Notes: generated from the sequence alone by a model not told the origin. DNA of 14,498 nt from JBBRMY01 sp038230595 (GCA_038230595.1 JBBRMY010000055.1:1-14498), one strand, 5' to 3'. Shown: positions 1 through 6,443, numbered from the stretch's first letter. Numbers and translations: made by a program.

Positions 1-1
1 C

Positions 2-457
2 AATGGAGTTTTATTATGGAATGTTATCTATCCAGCCTCAGGAAGCAGATTTAATTATTCAACAAATATTGCAGTAGATAATTCAAGGAATGTTTTTGTA
101 ACAGGTCGGGGGCAGAACGGCCCAACGGGTTACGATTTTCTTACGATAAGGATAGACCAGGTAACCGGGATTATACAGAACTCAATTATACCAACTCAAT
201 TTTCTCTTTCACAGAATTATCCGAATCCGTTTAACCCAAGTACAAATATCAATTACGAATTACCGGTTACCGGCATTGTTTCGATAAAAGTGTATGATAT
301 TTTGGGAAATGAAGTTAAGATATTGGTTAATGAAAAGCAAAATGCAGGTAGTTATTCGGTTACATTTGATGCTTCATCAAGACCGAGCGGGATTTATTTT
401 TATAAGCTGGTTACGGAAGGTTTTTCGGAGACAAAGAAGATGGTGGTGGTGAAATAG
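2..457 (+). CDS. Secreted beta-propeller (SBBP-type) protein with T9SS C-terminal sorting domain, 3' fragment
   Basis: The frame is open from base 2 to the TAG at 455-457, giving the last 151 residues; the start lies left of the window. The first 55 or so residues contain a repeat of the form NIAVDNSRNVFVTG...YDFLTIRID, which matches the SBBP beta-propeller pattern. From about base 191 the protein enters a Type IX secretion sorting domain. It begins with QFSLSQNYPNPFNPST, continues through VYDILGNEV and GIYFYKL, and ends in a basic/hydrophobic tail (KKMVVVK). In this family the domain directs export across the outer membrane by the Por/Spr machinery and is usually removed or used for surface anchoring. 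The full protein is therefore probably an extracellular or surface-attached propeller whose ligand is unknown. No neighbour points to its role. The sorting domain is certain; the propeller call rests on a single visible repeat. Confidence 0.9.
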   Translation, partial: NGVLLWNVIYPASGSRFNYSTNIAVDNSRNVFVTGRGQNGPTGYDFLTIRIDQVTGIIQNSIIPTQFSLSQNYPNPFNPSTNINYELPVTGIVSIKVYDILGNEVKILVNEKQNAGSYSVTFDASSRPSGIYFYKLVTEGFSETKKMVVVK

Positions 458-479
458 GAATGAATCAACCTCCCCCTAA

Positions 480-502
480 CCCCCTCCTCTCTAAGGAGGG
501 GG
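480..502. repeat. C/G-rich hairpin element (CCCCCTCCT / AGGAGGGGG)
   Basis: A perfect 9-bp inverted repeat, CCCCCTCCT (480-488) and AGGAGGGGG (494-502), encloses a 5-nt loop CTCTA. It lies 22 bp after the stop of the T9SS gene. No T-run follows, so it is not a standard intrinsic terminator on the plus strand, although it could slow polymerase or protect the 3' end. A related but interrupted copy lies at 1070-1140, so I treat it as a dispersed palindromic repeat. Confidence 0.7.
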
Positions 503-653
503 AACTCTATTTGCTTTCAAATTTTATTTTTACGATTTTTATAAGTTCGGTAATATTCACGATGACCTGATTTTTTTCCTTAAAATTAAAAACATAATGC
601 TTTAAAATATTTACTAACCTAAACCCCCGTATGGGTCATTACGGAGTAACATT

Positions 654-950
654 ATGTATGTAGTCCGCGAAGTATTCAGAGCAAAGCCCGGCAAGGCAAA
701 GGACCTTGTAAAAATGTTTAAGCAGGCACTTCCCCATTTTGAGAAAATGGGTGATATGAAAAGCGGGAGGGTGATGACCGATATTGTAAGTGATTACTGG
801 ACAGTTATCGTTGAATCGGAAATTGAAGACATCGGAAAATTTTTCAGCAGCATGCGAACTGCAACAGGAAGCGATGAGCTGAAACAGATAATGAAGGGAT
901 ATATCGACCTTGTGGAAGGGGGATCGCGGGAGATATTTTTGATCGAGTAA
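654..950 (+). CDS. Small conserved protein, probable dimeric alpha-beta barrel (NIPSNAP/ABM-like) fold
   Basis: The 98-residue protein starts at ATG 654, with GGAG (643-646) 7 nt upstream as a convincing ribosome binding site. It begins VREVFRAKPGKAKDLVKMFKQALPHFEKMG and continues with VMTDIVSDYWTVIVESEIEDIGKF. This alternation of beta strands and helices, with a PGKA/G turn after the first strand, is typical of small ferredoxin-like dimeric alpha-beta barrel proteins (NIPSNAP, ABM and EthD relatives). There is no signal peptide or membrane segment, so it is probably cytoplasmic. No catalytic residues can be assigned. It stands alone: the genes on both sides are separated from it by repeats and its neighbours share no theme. 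The fold is inferred from the residue pattern and the function is unknown. Confidence 0.75.
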   Translation: MYVVREVFRAKPGKAKDLVKMFKQALPHFEKMGDMKSGRVMTDIVSDYWTVIVESEIEDIGKFFSSMRTATGSDELKQIMKGYIDLVEGGSREIFLIE

Positions 951-966
951 AAGACTAAAGACGGTT

Positions 967-1083
967 GATGCATTTGAATTGAACCTTGTTTATTATTATA
1001 AACCCCTCCCCTGGCCAAAAACAAAAGCTATCCGATGCATTTGCATCGAACCTTGGTTGTTATTATCAACCCCTCCTGACCCC
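967..1083. repeat. Pair of degenerate direct repeats, about 50 bp each, 67 bp apart
   Basis: The unit starting at 967 and the unit starting at 1034 both run GATGCATTTG.A....GAACCTTG, then a T/A-rich stretch, then AACCCCTCC. Over the 26-nt core beginning CCTTG they differ at three positions. Each copy can form its own small stem: GTTTAT/ATAAAC at 988-1003 in the first, GGTTG/CAACC at 1055-1071 in the second. The second copy also opens with a 14-nt palindrome, GATGCATTTGCATC (1034-1047), that is broken in the first. Confidence 0.65.
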
Positions 1084-1140
1084 CTTCAGAAGTGGTAAAG
1101 CTTCCGTTGCTCTGCAACAGCCTTTCTAATGAGGGGGAAT
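1070..1140. repeat. C/G-rich hairpin element carrying an inner GTTGC-TCT-GCAAC hairpin
   Basis: The outer arms CCCCC(T)TCA (1080-1088) and TGAGGGGG (1130-1137) pair with one bulged T. They resemble the arms of the simple hairpin at 480-502, including the shared end CTAA(G/T)GAGGGGGAA. Between them is extra DNA containing GTTGC (1106-1110), loop TCT and GCAAC (1114-1118). The 22 nt at 1097-1118 match 3550-3571 with one mismatch, so the inner part is itself a dispersed repeat. Confidence 0.65.
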
Positions 1141-1168
1141 TTTTTGGGGGTAATGCCTTTCTACAAAT

Positions 1169-1244
1169 ATGCGACCCCTACGGGGTCAGATCCGCATGTC
1201 TACCCGTACAGTGTTTGTACAAACGGGCGATTCGTGAATCGCCC
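1169..1244. repeat. Cluster of three palindromes (REP-like)
   Basis: GACCCC (1173-1178) and GGGGTC (1182-1187) pair around loop TAC, and flanking ATGC/GCAT (1169-1172, 1194-1197) can close an outer stem. CCCG/CGGG arms at about 1203-1227 form a weaker stem. GGGCGATTC (1225-1233) and GAATCGCCC (1236-1244) make a near-perfect 20-nt palindrome followed by CTAC. The last motif resembles GGGCGA...TCGCCCCTAC palindromes seen between genes in many bacteria. No T-run follows, so these are not intrinsic terminators. Confidence 0.65.
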
Positions 1245-1384
1245 CTACACCTTCAGGCGTTATAAATAATTTTATTTCCTAAATGACTTTTATATTCTCC
1301 CGCATATTTGTATCTATAACCCATTAATAGATATTTCAATTTATTCCCCCACATTCGTATTTTGACTAAATATAATTATTCAGC

Positions 1385-2401
1385 ATGACTCAATACGTTA
1401 TAAAAAGAATTCTGCTTTTTATACCTACTCTGATCATTATTACTATCATTTCTTTCCTCGTCTGCAGGCTCGCGCCCGGTGATCCGACTGAAATGAAGGT
1501 CGGTAATACCGGTGAAAGTCAGAAGACAGATTCAAAGAACCAGATAAACGAAACTACAAAAAAGTACTACAAAATGAAGTTCGGCCTCGATAAGCCTCTT
1601 TATACTCAGTACTTCATCTGGATGGGAAATATGCTTCAGGGCGATTTCGGAAATTCCTTCAAGGATAACCGCCCCGTTCTCGATAAGATAATCGAAAGGC
1701 TTCCGATCACTATTACTATTAATTTCATCTCGATCTTTCTCATTTATATTGTTGCGATACCTATTGGCATTTACAGCGCTGCCCGGCAGTATTCATTCAC
1801 TGATAAGATCACGACCGTAATTCTTTTTGTTCTGTATTCGCTTCCGAATTTCTGGGTCGCAGTGCTTGCCATCGTTTTCCTTTGCAACATTGAATACATA
1901 AAGATCTTTCCGGTCTCCGGGATCACATCTCTTCAATATGATTCTTTAAGCTTTTTCGATAAAATATGGGACAGAGTAATGCATCTTTTCCTTCCTATTG
2001 TTGTTTCCAGTCTTGCCAGCTTTGCATTCACTTCCCGTCAGATGAGAAGCTCTATGCTTGAAGTTATAAGACAGGATTATATCAGAACTGCAAAGGCAAA
2101 AGGTCTGAGCGAAAGAAAAGTTATCTTAAAGCATGCTCTGAAAAATTCTTTGATACCAATTCTTACCCTGCTCGGAAGCCTGCTTCCTGTTATGATAGGC
2201 GGAAGCTTTATTATCGAAACTATTTTTTCTATTCCGGGTATAGGTCAGCTTGCTACACGCGCTATCTTTGACCGTGACTATCCAATGATCATGGCTGAGC
2301 TTGTGCTTGTTTCTATCTTAACTGTTATGGGGATTCTCCTCGTCGATATTCTTTATGCCTTTGTCGATCCGAGAATTGCATTCACTAAAAAATCTTCTTA
2401 A
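1385..2401 (+). CDS. ABC transporter permease, DppB/OppB-like
   Basis: This 338-residue inner-membrane permease belongs to the peptide/opine/nickel importer class. It opens with MTQYVIKRILLFIPTLIIITIISFLVCRL, the usual first transmembrane helix, followed by APGDPT, a signature of the OppB/DppB amino-terminal domain. The conserved KFGLDKPLYTQYFIWM and GDFGNSF segments follow at about 65-92. The cytoplasmic EAA loop that docks the ATPase is at about 231-258 (DYIRTAKAKGLSERKVILKH). Further helices and the terminal VDPR at about 327-330 complete the family pattern, and the length is normal. No clear Shine-Dalgarno precedes ATG 1385. The stop is 6 bp before the second permease gene, so the two are almost certainly co-transcribed. 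Binding protein and ATPase genes are absent here, so the substrate cannot be named. Confidence 0.93.
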   Translation: MTQYVIKRILLFIPTLIIITIISFLVCRLAPGDPTEMKVGNTGESQKTDSKNQINETTKKYYKMKFGLDKPLYTQYFIWMGNMLQGDFGNSFKDNRPVLDKIIERLPITITINFISIFLIYIVAIPIGIYSAARQYSFTDKITTVILFVLYSLPNFWVAVLAIVFLCNIEYIKIFPVSGITSLQYDSLSFFDKIWDRVMHLFLPIVVSSLASFAFTSRQMRSSMLEVIRQDYIRTAKAKGLSERKVILKHALKNSLIPILTLLGSLLPVMIGGSFIIETIFSIPGIGQLATRAIFDRDYPMIMAELVLVSILTVMGILLVDILYAFVDPRIAFTKKSS

Positions 2402-2407
2402 TACAAT

Positions 2408-3526
2408 ATGGAGCCTAAAATAAGAGTTGAAGAAGTAAAACTGGAAAGAATGCTGGCAATGGAAGACGGAGATGCCGCAGGTCTTACGGATGAGCAGAAT
2501 AAATCGCGTAAAGAAGTTGATGCTACTTACTGGTCTTTCGTAAAGCATCAGTTCAAAAAAAATAAGCTGGCTTTGATATCTTTATATGTCGTCATTTTTC
2601 TTGTACTTATGGCGATATTCGCTGATTTTCTCGCTTATCAGAAGCCGCTCTATGTAAAGTATAATGGTACTACTTATATTCCTGTCGTAAAGGATTATCT
2701 GGTTTCAATGGGAATCGGAAAATGGGATGCCGACCTTGTAAATGCAAACTGGAAAACTCTCGATAATCAGAATAAGCTGGAAACAGTCATCTGGACACCT
2801 GTCCCCTATGGCGCATCAGAGATCGATCTTACAAAAAATCTTGTAAAGCCGGGCGGAGATCATTATCTGGGAACGGACCAGATAGGTAGAGATCTGCTCG
2901 CAGGGCTCATTCACGGCTCGCGGATATCCTTATCAGTTGGTTTTGTAGCTGCCGGTATTTCAGTAATTATAGGTATAATTTTAGGCAGTATGGCAGGGTT
3001 TTATGGGGGAACAGTCGATATAATCATCATGCGTTTTGTTGAGATAATGATGAATATTCCGACCTTCTTTCTTATAATTGTAATTGTCGCGCTTTACGGC
3101 TCAAGCATATGGTATGTTATGGCGGCTATAGGATTTACGAGCTGGACTACGGATGCAAAGCTTATCCGCGGAGAGGTTCTGAAAGTAAGGAATATGGAAT
3201 ACATTCTGGCAGCAAACTCTATCGGACTTTCGAACAAAAGAATAATTTTAAGGCACGTTTTGCCAAATGCTATTGCTCCGGTTCTGGTTTCAGGTGCATT
3301 TGCAATTGCAGGTGCTATCTTGCTTGAAGCAGCATTAAGCTTTTTAGGAGTTGGAGTAAAAGCAACAATAGTAACATGGGGTTCACTGATAAACCTTGCG
3401 AATGAAGCAACAAATGCATGGTGGCTTGCAATTTTTCCGGGAATGATGATCTTTATTTCAGTTGTCTCGTACAACCTAATTGGAGAAGGCCTCCGTGATG
3501 CATTAGATCCAAGACTCAGGGATTAA
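2408..3526 (+). CDS. ABC transporter permease, DppC/OppC-like with YejE-type periplasmic insert
   Basis: This 372-residue second permease pairs with the upstream one to form the membrane channel of a peptide-type importer. A hydrophilic amino terminus of about 45 residues precedes YWSFVKHQFKKNKLALISLY and the first helix (about 53-75). The hallmark HYLGTDQIGRDLLAGLIHGSRISLSVG is at 152-178. The EAA loop is at about 264-291 (EYILAANSIGLSNKRIILRH), and the protein ends GLRDALDPRLRD as family members do. Between helix 1 and LGTD lies a segment of about 75 residues (KPLYVKYNGTTYIPVVKDYL...). This is longer than in plain OppC and recalls E. coli YejE, in which a similar periplasmic stretch occurs. 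Start ATG 2408 follows the previous stop by 6 bp. Family assignment is firm; YejE affinity is judged by eye. Confidence 0.92.
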   Translation: MEPKIRVEEVKLERMLAMEDGDAAGLTDEQNKSRKEVDATYWSFVKHQFKKNKLALISLYVVIFLVLMAIFADFLAYQKPLYVKYNGTTYIPVVKDYLVSMGIGKWDADLVNANWKTLDNQNKLETVIWTPVPYGASEIDLTKNLVKPGGDHYLGTDQIGRDLLAGLIHGSRISLSVGFVAAGISVIIGIILGSMAGFYGGTVDIIIMRFVEIMMNIPTFFLIIVIVALYGSSIWYVMAAIGFTSWTTDAKLIRGEVLKVRNMEYILAANSIGLSNKRIILRHVLPNAIAPVLVSGAFAIAGAILLEAALSFLGVGVKATIVTWGSLINLANEATNAWWLAIFPGMMIFISVVSYNLIGEGLRDALDPRLRD

Positions 3527-3548
3527 AAGCTGAGGTGAAATGAAATAG

Positions 3549-3611
3549 AAAAGCTTTCGTTGCTCTGCAACGATCTGCGAAAGCAGGGATCCCCGACTTC
3601 CGCGAAGCGGG
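3549..3611. repeat. Double hairpin repeat (GCTTTCG...CGAAAGC, then CCCG-CTTC...GAAG-CGGG)
   Basis: CGTTGC and GCAACG (3558-3572) pair around loop TCT. GCTTTCG (3553-3559) and CGAAAGC (3578-3584) form an alternative outer stem. A second hairpin, CCCG-a-CTTC (3592-3600) with GAAG-CGGG (3604-3611), has loop CGC and one bulged A. Positions 3550-3571 match 1097-1118 at 21 of 22 bases, showing that the first hairpin is a dispersed element. Confidence 0.7.
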
Positions 3612-3753
3612 TAAAAAACGTACCATTTCGAAATCGATTCAAACAAAAAGAAACTTTTATACAAAAATTTACATTACCAATAACACAAATACATTTCATG
3701 AAAAGCATTTTTTTATTAAATTGCAACAAATTAAACACCACACATTCTAACCT

Positions 3754-3760
3754 GGGAGGA
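3754..3760 (+). promoter_or_regulatory. Strong ribosome binding site (GGGAGGA)
   Basis: GGGAGGA lies 5 nt before ATG 3766. It is the best Shine-Dalgarno in the window, where most genes have weak ones or none. It fixes the start of the DUF2795-type gene and suggests high translation. Confidence 0.75.
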
Positions 3761-3765
3761 AAAAA

Positions 3766-3993
3766 ATGGTTTGGACATTAGAACTGGCTTCTTATCTTGA
3801 TGATGCGCCATGGCCTGCAAATAAGGCAGAGCTTTTAGATTATGCTACAAGAAGCGGAGCACCGCAGGAAGTAGTTGAGAATCTGGAAGCAATGGAAGAC
3901 ACAGATGAGCCGTTTGAAAATATTGAAGAGATCTGGCTGGATTATCCGACAGATGAAGACTTCTTTTACGACGAAGAAAACAAAGATTTTTAA
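3766..3993 (+). CDS. DUF2795-type small acidic protein
   Basis: The 75-residue, strongly acidic protein has the core LDDAPWPANKAELLDYATRSGAPQEVVENLEAMEDTDEPFENIEEIWLDYPTDEDFF. The pattern W/YPA.K.EL..YA...GAP.EV...L..L.D..Y..I.EIW matches the DUF2795 family as I know it. That family is a small helical domain of unknown function, often found as a short stand-alone cytoplasmic protein. There is no signal peptide or membrane segment. The start is secured by GGGAGGA 5 nt upstream. It is monocistronic: a repeat-containing spacer precedes it and a strong intrinsic terminator follows 26 bp after the stop. A strong ribosome site plus a dedicated terminator suggests an abundant product. Its role is not known and the neighbours give no clue. 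Confidence 0.85.
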   Translation: MVWTLELASYLDDAPWPANKAELLDYATRSGAPQEVVENLEAMEDTDEPFENIEEIWLDYPTDEDFFYDEENKDF

Positions 3994-4019
3994 CCATAAT
4001 ATTTCTTGTTTTTTAAACG

Positions 4020-4056
4020 CCCGGTAAACATTTCTTAATGGTTATCGGGTTTTTTT
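4020..4056 (+). terminator. Rho-independent terminator after the DUF2795-type gene
   Basis: CCCG (4020-4023) pairs with CGGG (4046-4049). The stem continues with a G-T pair, TAA/TTA, one A-G mismatch and CAT/ATG around loop TTCTTA. Seven T residues follow at 4050-4056. This is the clearest intrinsic terminator in the window. It separates the small gene from the Omp85 gene that starts at 4090. Confidence 0.88.
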
Positions 4057-4089
4057 ATTTATATCTTTTTTTATTAATTATCTTTGCTA

Positions 4090-6249
4090 ATGTCAGGGGA
4101 AAAAATATTATTTACATTCAGTCTGTTCATAATAATAATATTTTCCTGTATCGGTACCTCCTCTTACGCACAAATTGATGATACAATTAAGCATGCAGCC
4201 AACCTTAAGGATACAATAGACCATAAGTATCTCGATTCACTCAAGAAAACCACAACTAAGGACAGAGACGCAGAAAACAAGCAGGTTCAGCAGAATAATA
4301 TCGATAATGGTGAACCGGCTCCGGTTATCTTACAGCTTAATGATCTCAATCTTGTGTTCAAAAATACCAAAACATTTGAAGAGAGCGATCTTAAGAATCT
4401 CCTTTTAACCGGCACAACAAGCGATTTCAGCCCTGCAGAATTTTCAAATGATTCTAAGAAACTGGAAAAGTTTTATTTTGATAACGGCTTTTTTGATGTC
4501 CATGTGGATACTTCTACAAAGATCGAAGATAAAACCAATGTTACTGCAACACTTTACATTTTTGAAAATTATAGATATCGGATAGACAGCATAAATTATG
4601 AAGGCCTCGAGGATATTTCCGATGCTGCGCAGAGACAATTAAATATCGACAAGCTGATTAAGGTAAACGATTACTACAATAAGTTTAACATTCAGCTTGA
4701 AATAACAAGAGTGGTTTCAGTTCTTCAGAATAACGGTTATGCAATTGCAAGCAGTGACCCGCCAGATATTATAAAAACAATTTCCACTGATACACTTCGC
4801 TCCAGACGAATTATTGTGAATCTCGAGTTTATTCCGAACCATATTTTTTCTTTTGGCTTAACTCATATAACTCTTATAAATAATAATTATAATATTCCAA
4901 GCGATGATATAAAGCGTCAGCTAGAATATCAGGAAGGCGAGATTTACAGCAAGGAAAAGCTCGTATTAAGTGAGAATCGTATTTCCAAGCTGGCGATCTT
5001 TGAAAATGGCCGGATCCAGATCTCTTCAATTGATAGCAATGCAAGGGTTATAAACCTGATGATAAATGCAACTGTTACTAATAAATATGAGCTTAAACCG
5101 GAAGTTTTAGGTTATAATATAAGCAATAAATTCTATGGGGGACTTGGTGTTAGCTTCACTGATAAATATTTCTTCGGAGGCGCCCGGGTATTAACTGCAA
5201 GTATCAGAGGGCTTGCTCATTCTATAGAAGATTACAGACTGGAGGCTTTTTCTGAAATGACTCAGCCGCACTTATTCAACAATGACCATGTAACGGGAAA
5301 GATCAGACCAGGTATATCAGTATATTCTGTTCCTGATTTCAGGATCACTCAGATAAAAAATATCACAAGTGTTTCTTATGAGCTTCCGAAATATACTTAT
5401 TTCAATAATCTGATCGCTGAATGGAACCTTGGAAATGAAAGACTATCATACAATGTTGATCTCAAAGAATCAGATACTTCAGATGTAGTTTTATTACCGG
5501 GACCTTTTAATCTGAATATTTTCACTTCATCTTTAAGCTTTACAATGGCTCATTACGGAACTAACAGCGCGATATATCCAACTACAGGATCATCTGCTGC
5601 TTATACACTTGAAGAGTCTGGGCTTCTCGGCTCTATTATTAAAAGTATTTTCAATACTTCGACCGACAGATTTCTGAAGGTGACTGCATTGAACAAATTT
5701 TATTTTCATCTGGGTGATCCTACAGGATTTTCAGTTCTGGCAAGTAAAATCCTTGTAGGTAATATTCTGGAATACGGTGAAAATAATTTTACAGTTGGCG
5801 ATGTTGTGCTTAATTCGCTGAATGTGCCCAGAGAATCCAAATTTATTTCAGGAGGAAGTTCAAGTATCAGAGGATGGAAATCAAAAGGATTAGGCAATGT
5901 AAGAGATAAGCAGTTCGGAGGGAATTTTATTATTGAAGCGAGCATTGAGCACAGGACTAAACCTTTCAGTGATGCGAAATCCATTATTAAAGATCTGGGA
6001 TTTGTTACATTCATTGATATCGGAAATATCTGGGAGAATATTAGAGAATTCAGGATAAATGAACTTGCTGCAGCAATAGGGGGCGGCATCAGGTATTACA
6101 CGATAGTAGGTGCAATCAGATTTGACCTTGGTTTTAAACTTTATGATCCTGACAGAGTTGATAAGAACTGGCTCTTTCAAGCGCCTTTGAGTGAGCTATT
6201 TAAGCCAGCAAGGCTTGAATTTCAGATCGGGATTGGAAATACTTTTTAA
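4090..6249 (+). CDS. Omp85-superfamily outer-membrane protein (BamA/TamA-like)
   Basis: From ATG 4090 the protein has 719 residues; an in-frame TTG at 4084 would add two. A signal peptide (hydrophobic stretch about 7-22, then SSYA-Q) targets it to the periplasm. A polar linker rich in D, K, Q and T (about 30-75) leads into two or three POTRA-like modules at about 85-160, 162-250 and 254-332. One contains YRIDSINYEGL and another FGLTHITLINN...L.Y.EGEIYS. A beta-barrel follows, with the Omp85 loop-6 motif SSSIRGW at about 590-596 and a terminal aromatic residue (GIGNTF), as for outer-membrane barrels. Family members insert or translocate outer-membrane proteins. With this few POTRA modules it need not be the essential BamA; a TamA-like or accessory Omp85 is equally possible. 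It begins 34 bp after the terminator and no clear Shine-Dalgarno is visible. Confidence 0.88.
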   Translation: MSGEKILFTFSLFIIIIFSCIGTSSYAQIDDTIKHAANLKDTIDHKYLDSLKKTTTKDRDAENKQVQQNNIDNGEPAPVILQLNDLNLVFKNTKTFEESDLKNLLLTGTTSDFSPAEFSNDSKKLEKFYFDNGFFDVHVDTSTKIEDKTNVTATLYIFENYRYRIDSINYEGLEDISDAAQRQLNIDKLIKVNDYYNKFNIQLEITRVVSVLQNNGYAIASSDPPDIIKTISTDTLRSRRIIVNLEFIPNHIFSFGLTHITLINNNYNIPSDDIKRQLEYQEGEIYSKEKLVLSENRISKLAIFENGRIQISSIDSNARVINLMINATVTNKYELKPEVLGYNISNKFYGGLGVSFTDKYFFGGARVLTASIRGLAHSIEDYRLEAFSEMTQPHLFNNDHVTGKIRPGISVYSVPDFRITQIKNITSVSYELPKYTYFNNLIAEWNLGNERLSYNVDLKESDTSDVVLLPGPFNLNIFTSSLSFTMAHYGTNSAIYPTTGSSAAYTLEESGLLGSIIKSIFNTSTDRFLKVTALNKFYFHLGDPTGFSVLASKILVGNILEYGENNFTVGDVVLNSLNVPRESKFISGGSSSIRGWKSKGLGNVRDKQFGGNFIIEASIEHRTKPFSDAKSIIKDLGFVTFIDIGNIWENIREFRINELAAAIGGGIRYYTIVGAIRFDLGFKLYDPDRVDKNWLFQAPLSELFKPARLEFQIGIGNTF

Positions 6250-6276
6250 AAAAAAGACACGCCTCAGGAGGCACAT

Positions 6277-6362
6277 CCGTCCCAAACTCTGTTTGGGACG
6301 GAAACTTATAGCGAAACGGAGTTTCGACTTCCAATTGCTTTACCAAACAGAGTTTGGTAAAG
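6277..6362. repeat. Three hairpins sharing the apex AAACTCYGTTT
   Basis: Hairpin 1 has an 11-bp perfect stem with loop TCT (6277-6301). Hairpin 2, CGAAAC/GTTTCG with loop GGA, is at 6312-6326. Hairpin 3 has an 11-bp perfect stem with loop AGA (6338-6362). Read on the minus strand, hairpins 2 and 3 have apexes AAACTCCGTTT and AAACTCTGTTT, the same as hairpin 1 on the plus strand. The outer stem bases differ between hairpins, yet each stem remains paired. The run begins 27 bp after the Omp85 stop and no T-run follows it. Confidence 0.75.
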
Positions 6363-6397
6363 AGAATAACAAGGGGTTACTGATTATCCTACTGAAG

Positions 6398-6443
6398 GCT
6401 GTTGGTGTTTAGTTCCGATAAATCGGAACTAAACACCAACAGC
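6398..6443. repeat. Perfect 46-nt palindrome with 22-bp arms
   Basis: The arm at 6398-6419 (GCTGTTGGTGTTTAGTTCCG then AT) is exactly reversed and complemented at 6422-6443, with only AA between. In RNA or single-stranded DNA the tip would open to a 4-nt loop on 21 bp. No T-run follows, so it is not a normal terminator. It ends 33 bp before the clamp-loader gene and could sit in that gene's leader. It differs in sequence from the hairpins just upstream. Confidence 0.8.

Larger units (their letters stand above)
951..1384. other. 434-bp non-coding region filled with repeats
   Basis: No credible gene is present on either strand. The stretch holds two degenerate direct repeats (967-1083), an interrupted C/G-rich hairpin element (1070-1140) and a run of palindromes (1169-1244). 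After those comes about 140 bp of AT-rich DNA leading to the permease gene. A TATAAT at 1371-1376 lies only 8 nt before that gene's ATG and has no matching upstream box, so I do not call it a promoter. No tRNA or riboswitch fold was recognised. Confidence 0.7.
3527..3765. other. 239-bp spacer with repeat element and DUF2795 leader
   Basis: The left third carries the hairpin repeat at 3549-3611. The rest is AT-rich and presumably holds the promoter of the small DUF2795 gene. TTGCAA at 3721-3726 could be a -35-like box, but no convincing -10 sits at the right distance, so I name no promoter. No T-run follows the hairpins, so I see no intrinsic terminator for the permease operon. Confidence 0.5.

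Noticed and set aside
1362..1376. TTGACT followed by TATAAT before the first permease gene
   Set aside because: The two boxes are 3 bp apart instead of about 17, and TATAAT is 8 nt from the ATG. The pair cannot work as a sigma-70 promoter.
3560..3781. 73-codon plus-strand frame across the spacer before the DUF2795-type gene
   Set aside because: It is built from the hairpin repeat and AT-rich spacer, has no ribosome site or family-like residues, and overlaps the real start at 3766.
5706..6180. Long minus-strand frames opposite the Omp85 barrel
   Set aside because: They are shadows of the plus-strand reading frame, without start signals or recognisable protein sequence.
6191..6412. 73-codon plus-strand frame over the end of the Omp85 gene and the hairpin cluster
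   Set aside because: It overlaps the Omp85 coding end in another frame and its remainder is translated repeat; no independent coding signs.
6277..6443. Hairpin run as a CRISPR array or as terminators for the Omp85 gene
   Set aside because: The units are palindromes of different sequence without regular spacers of constant length, and none has a T-run after it on either strand at the right place.
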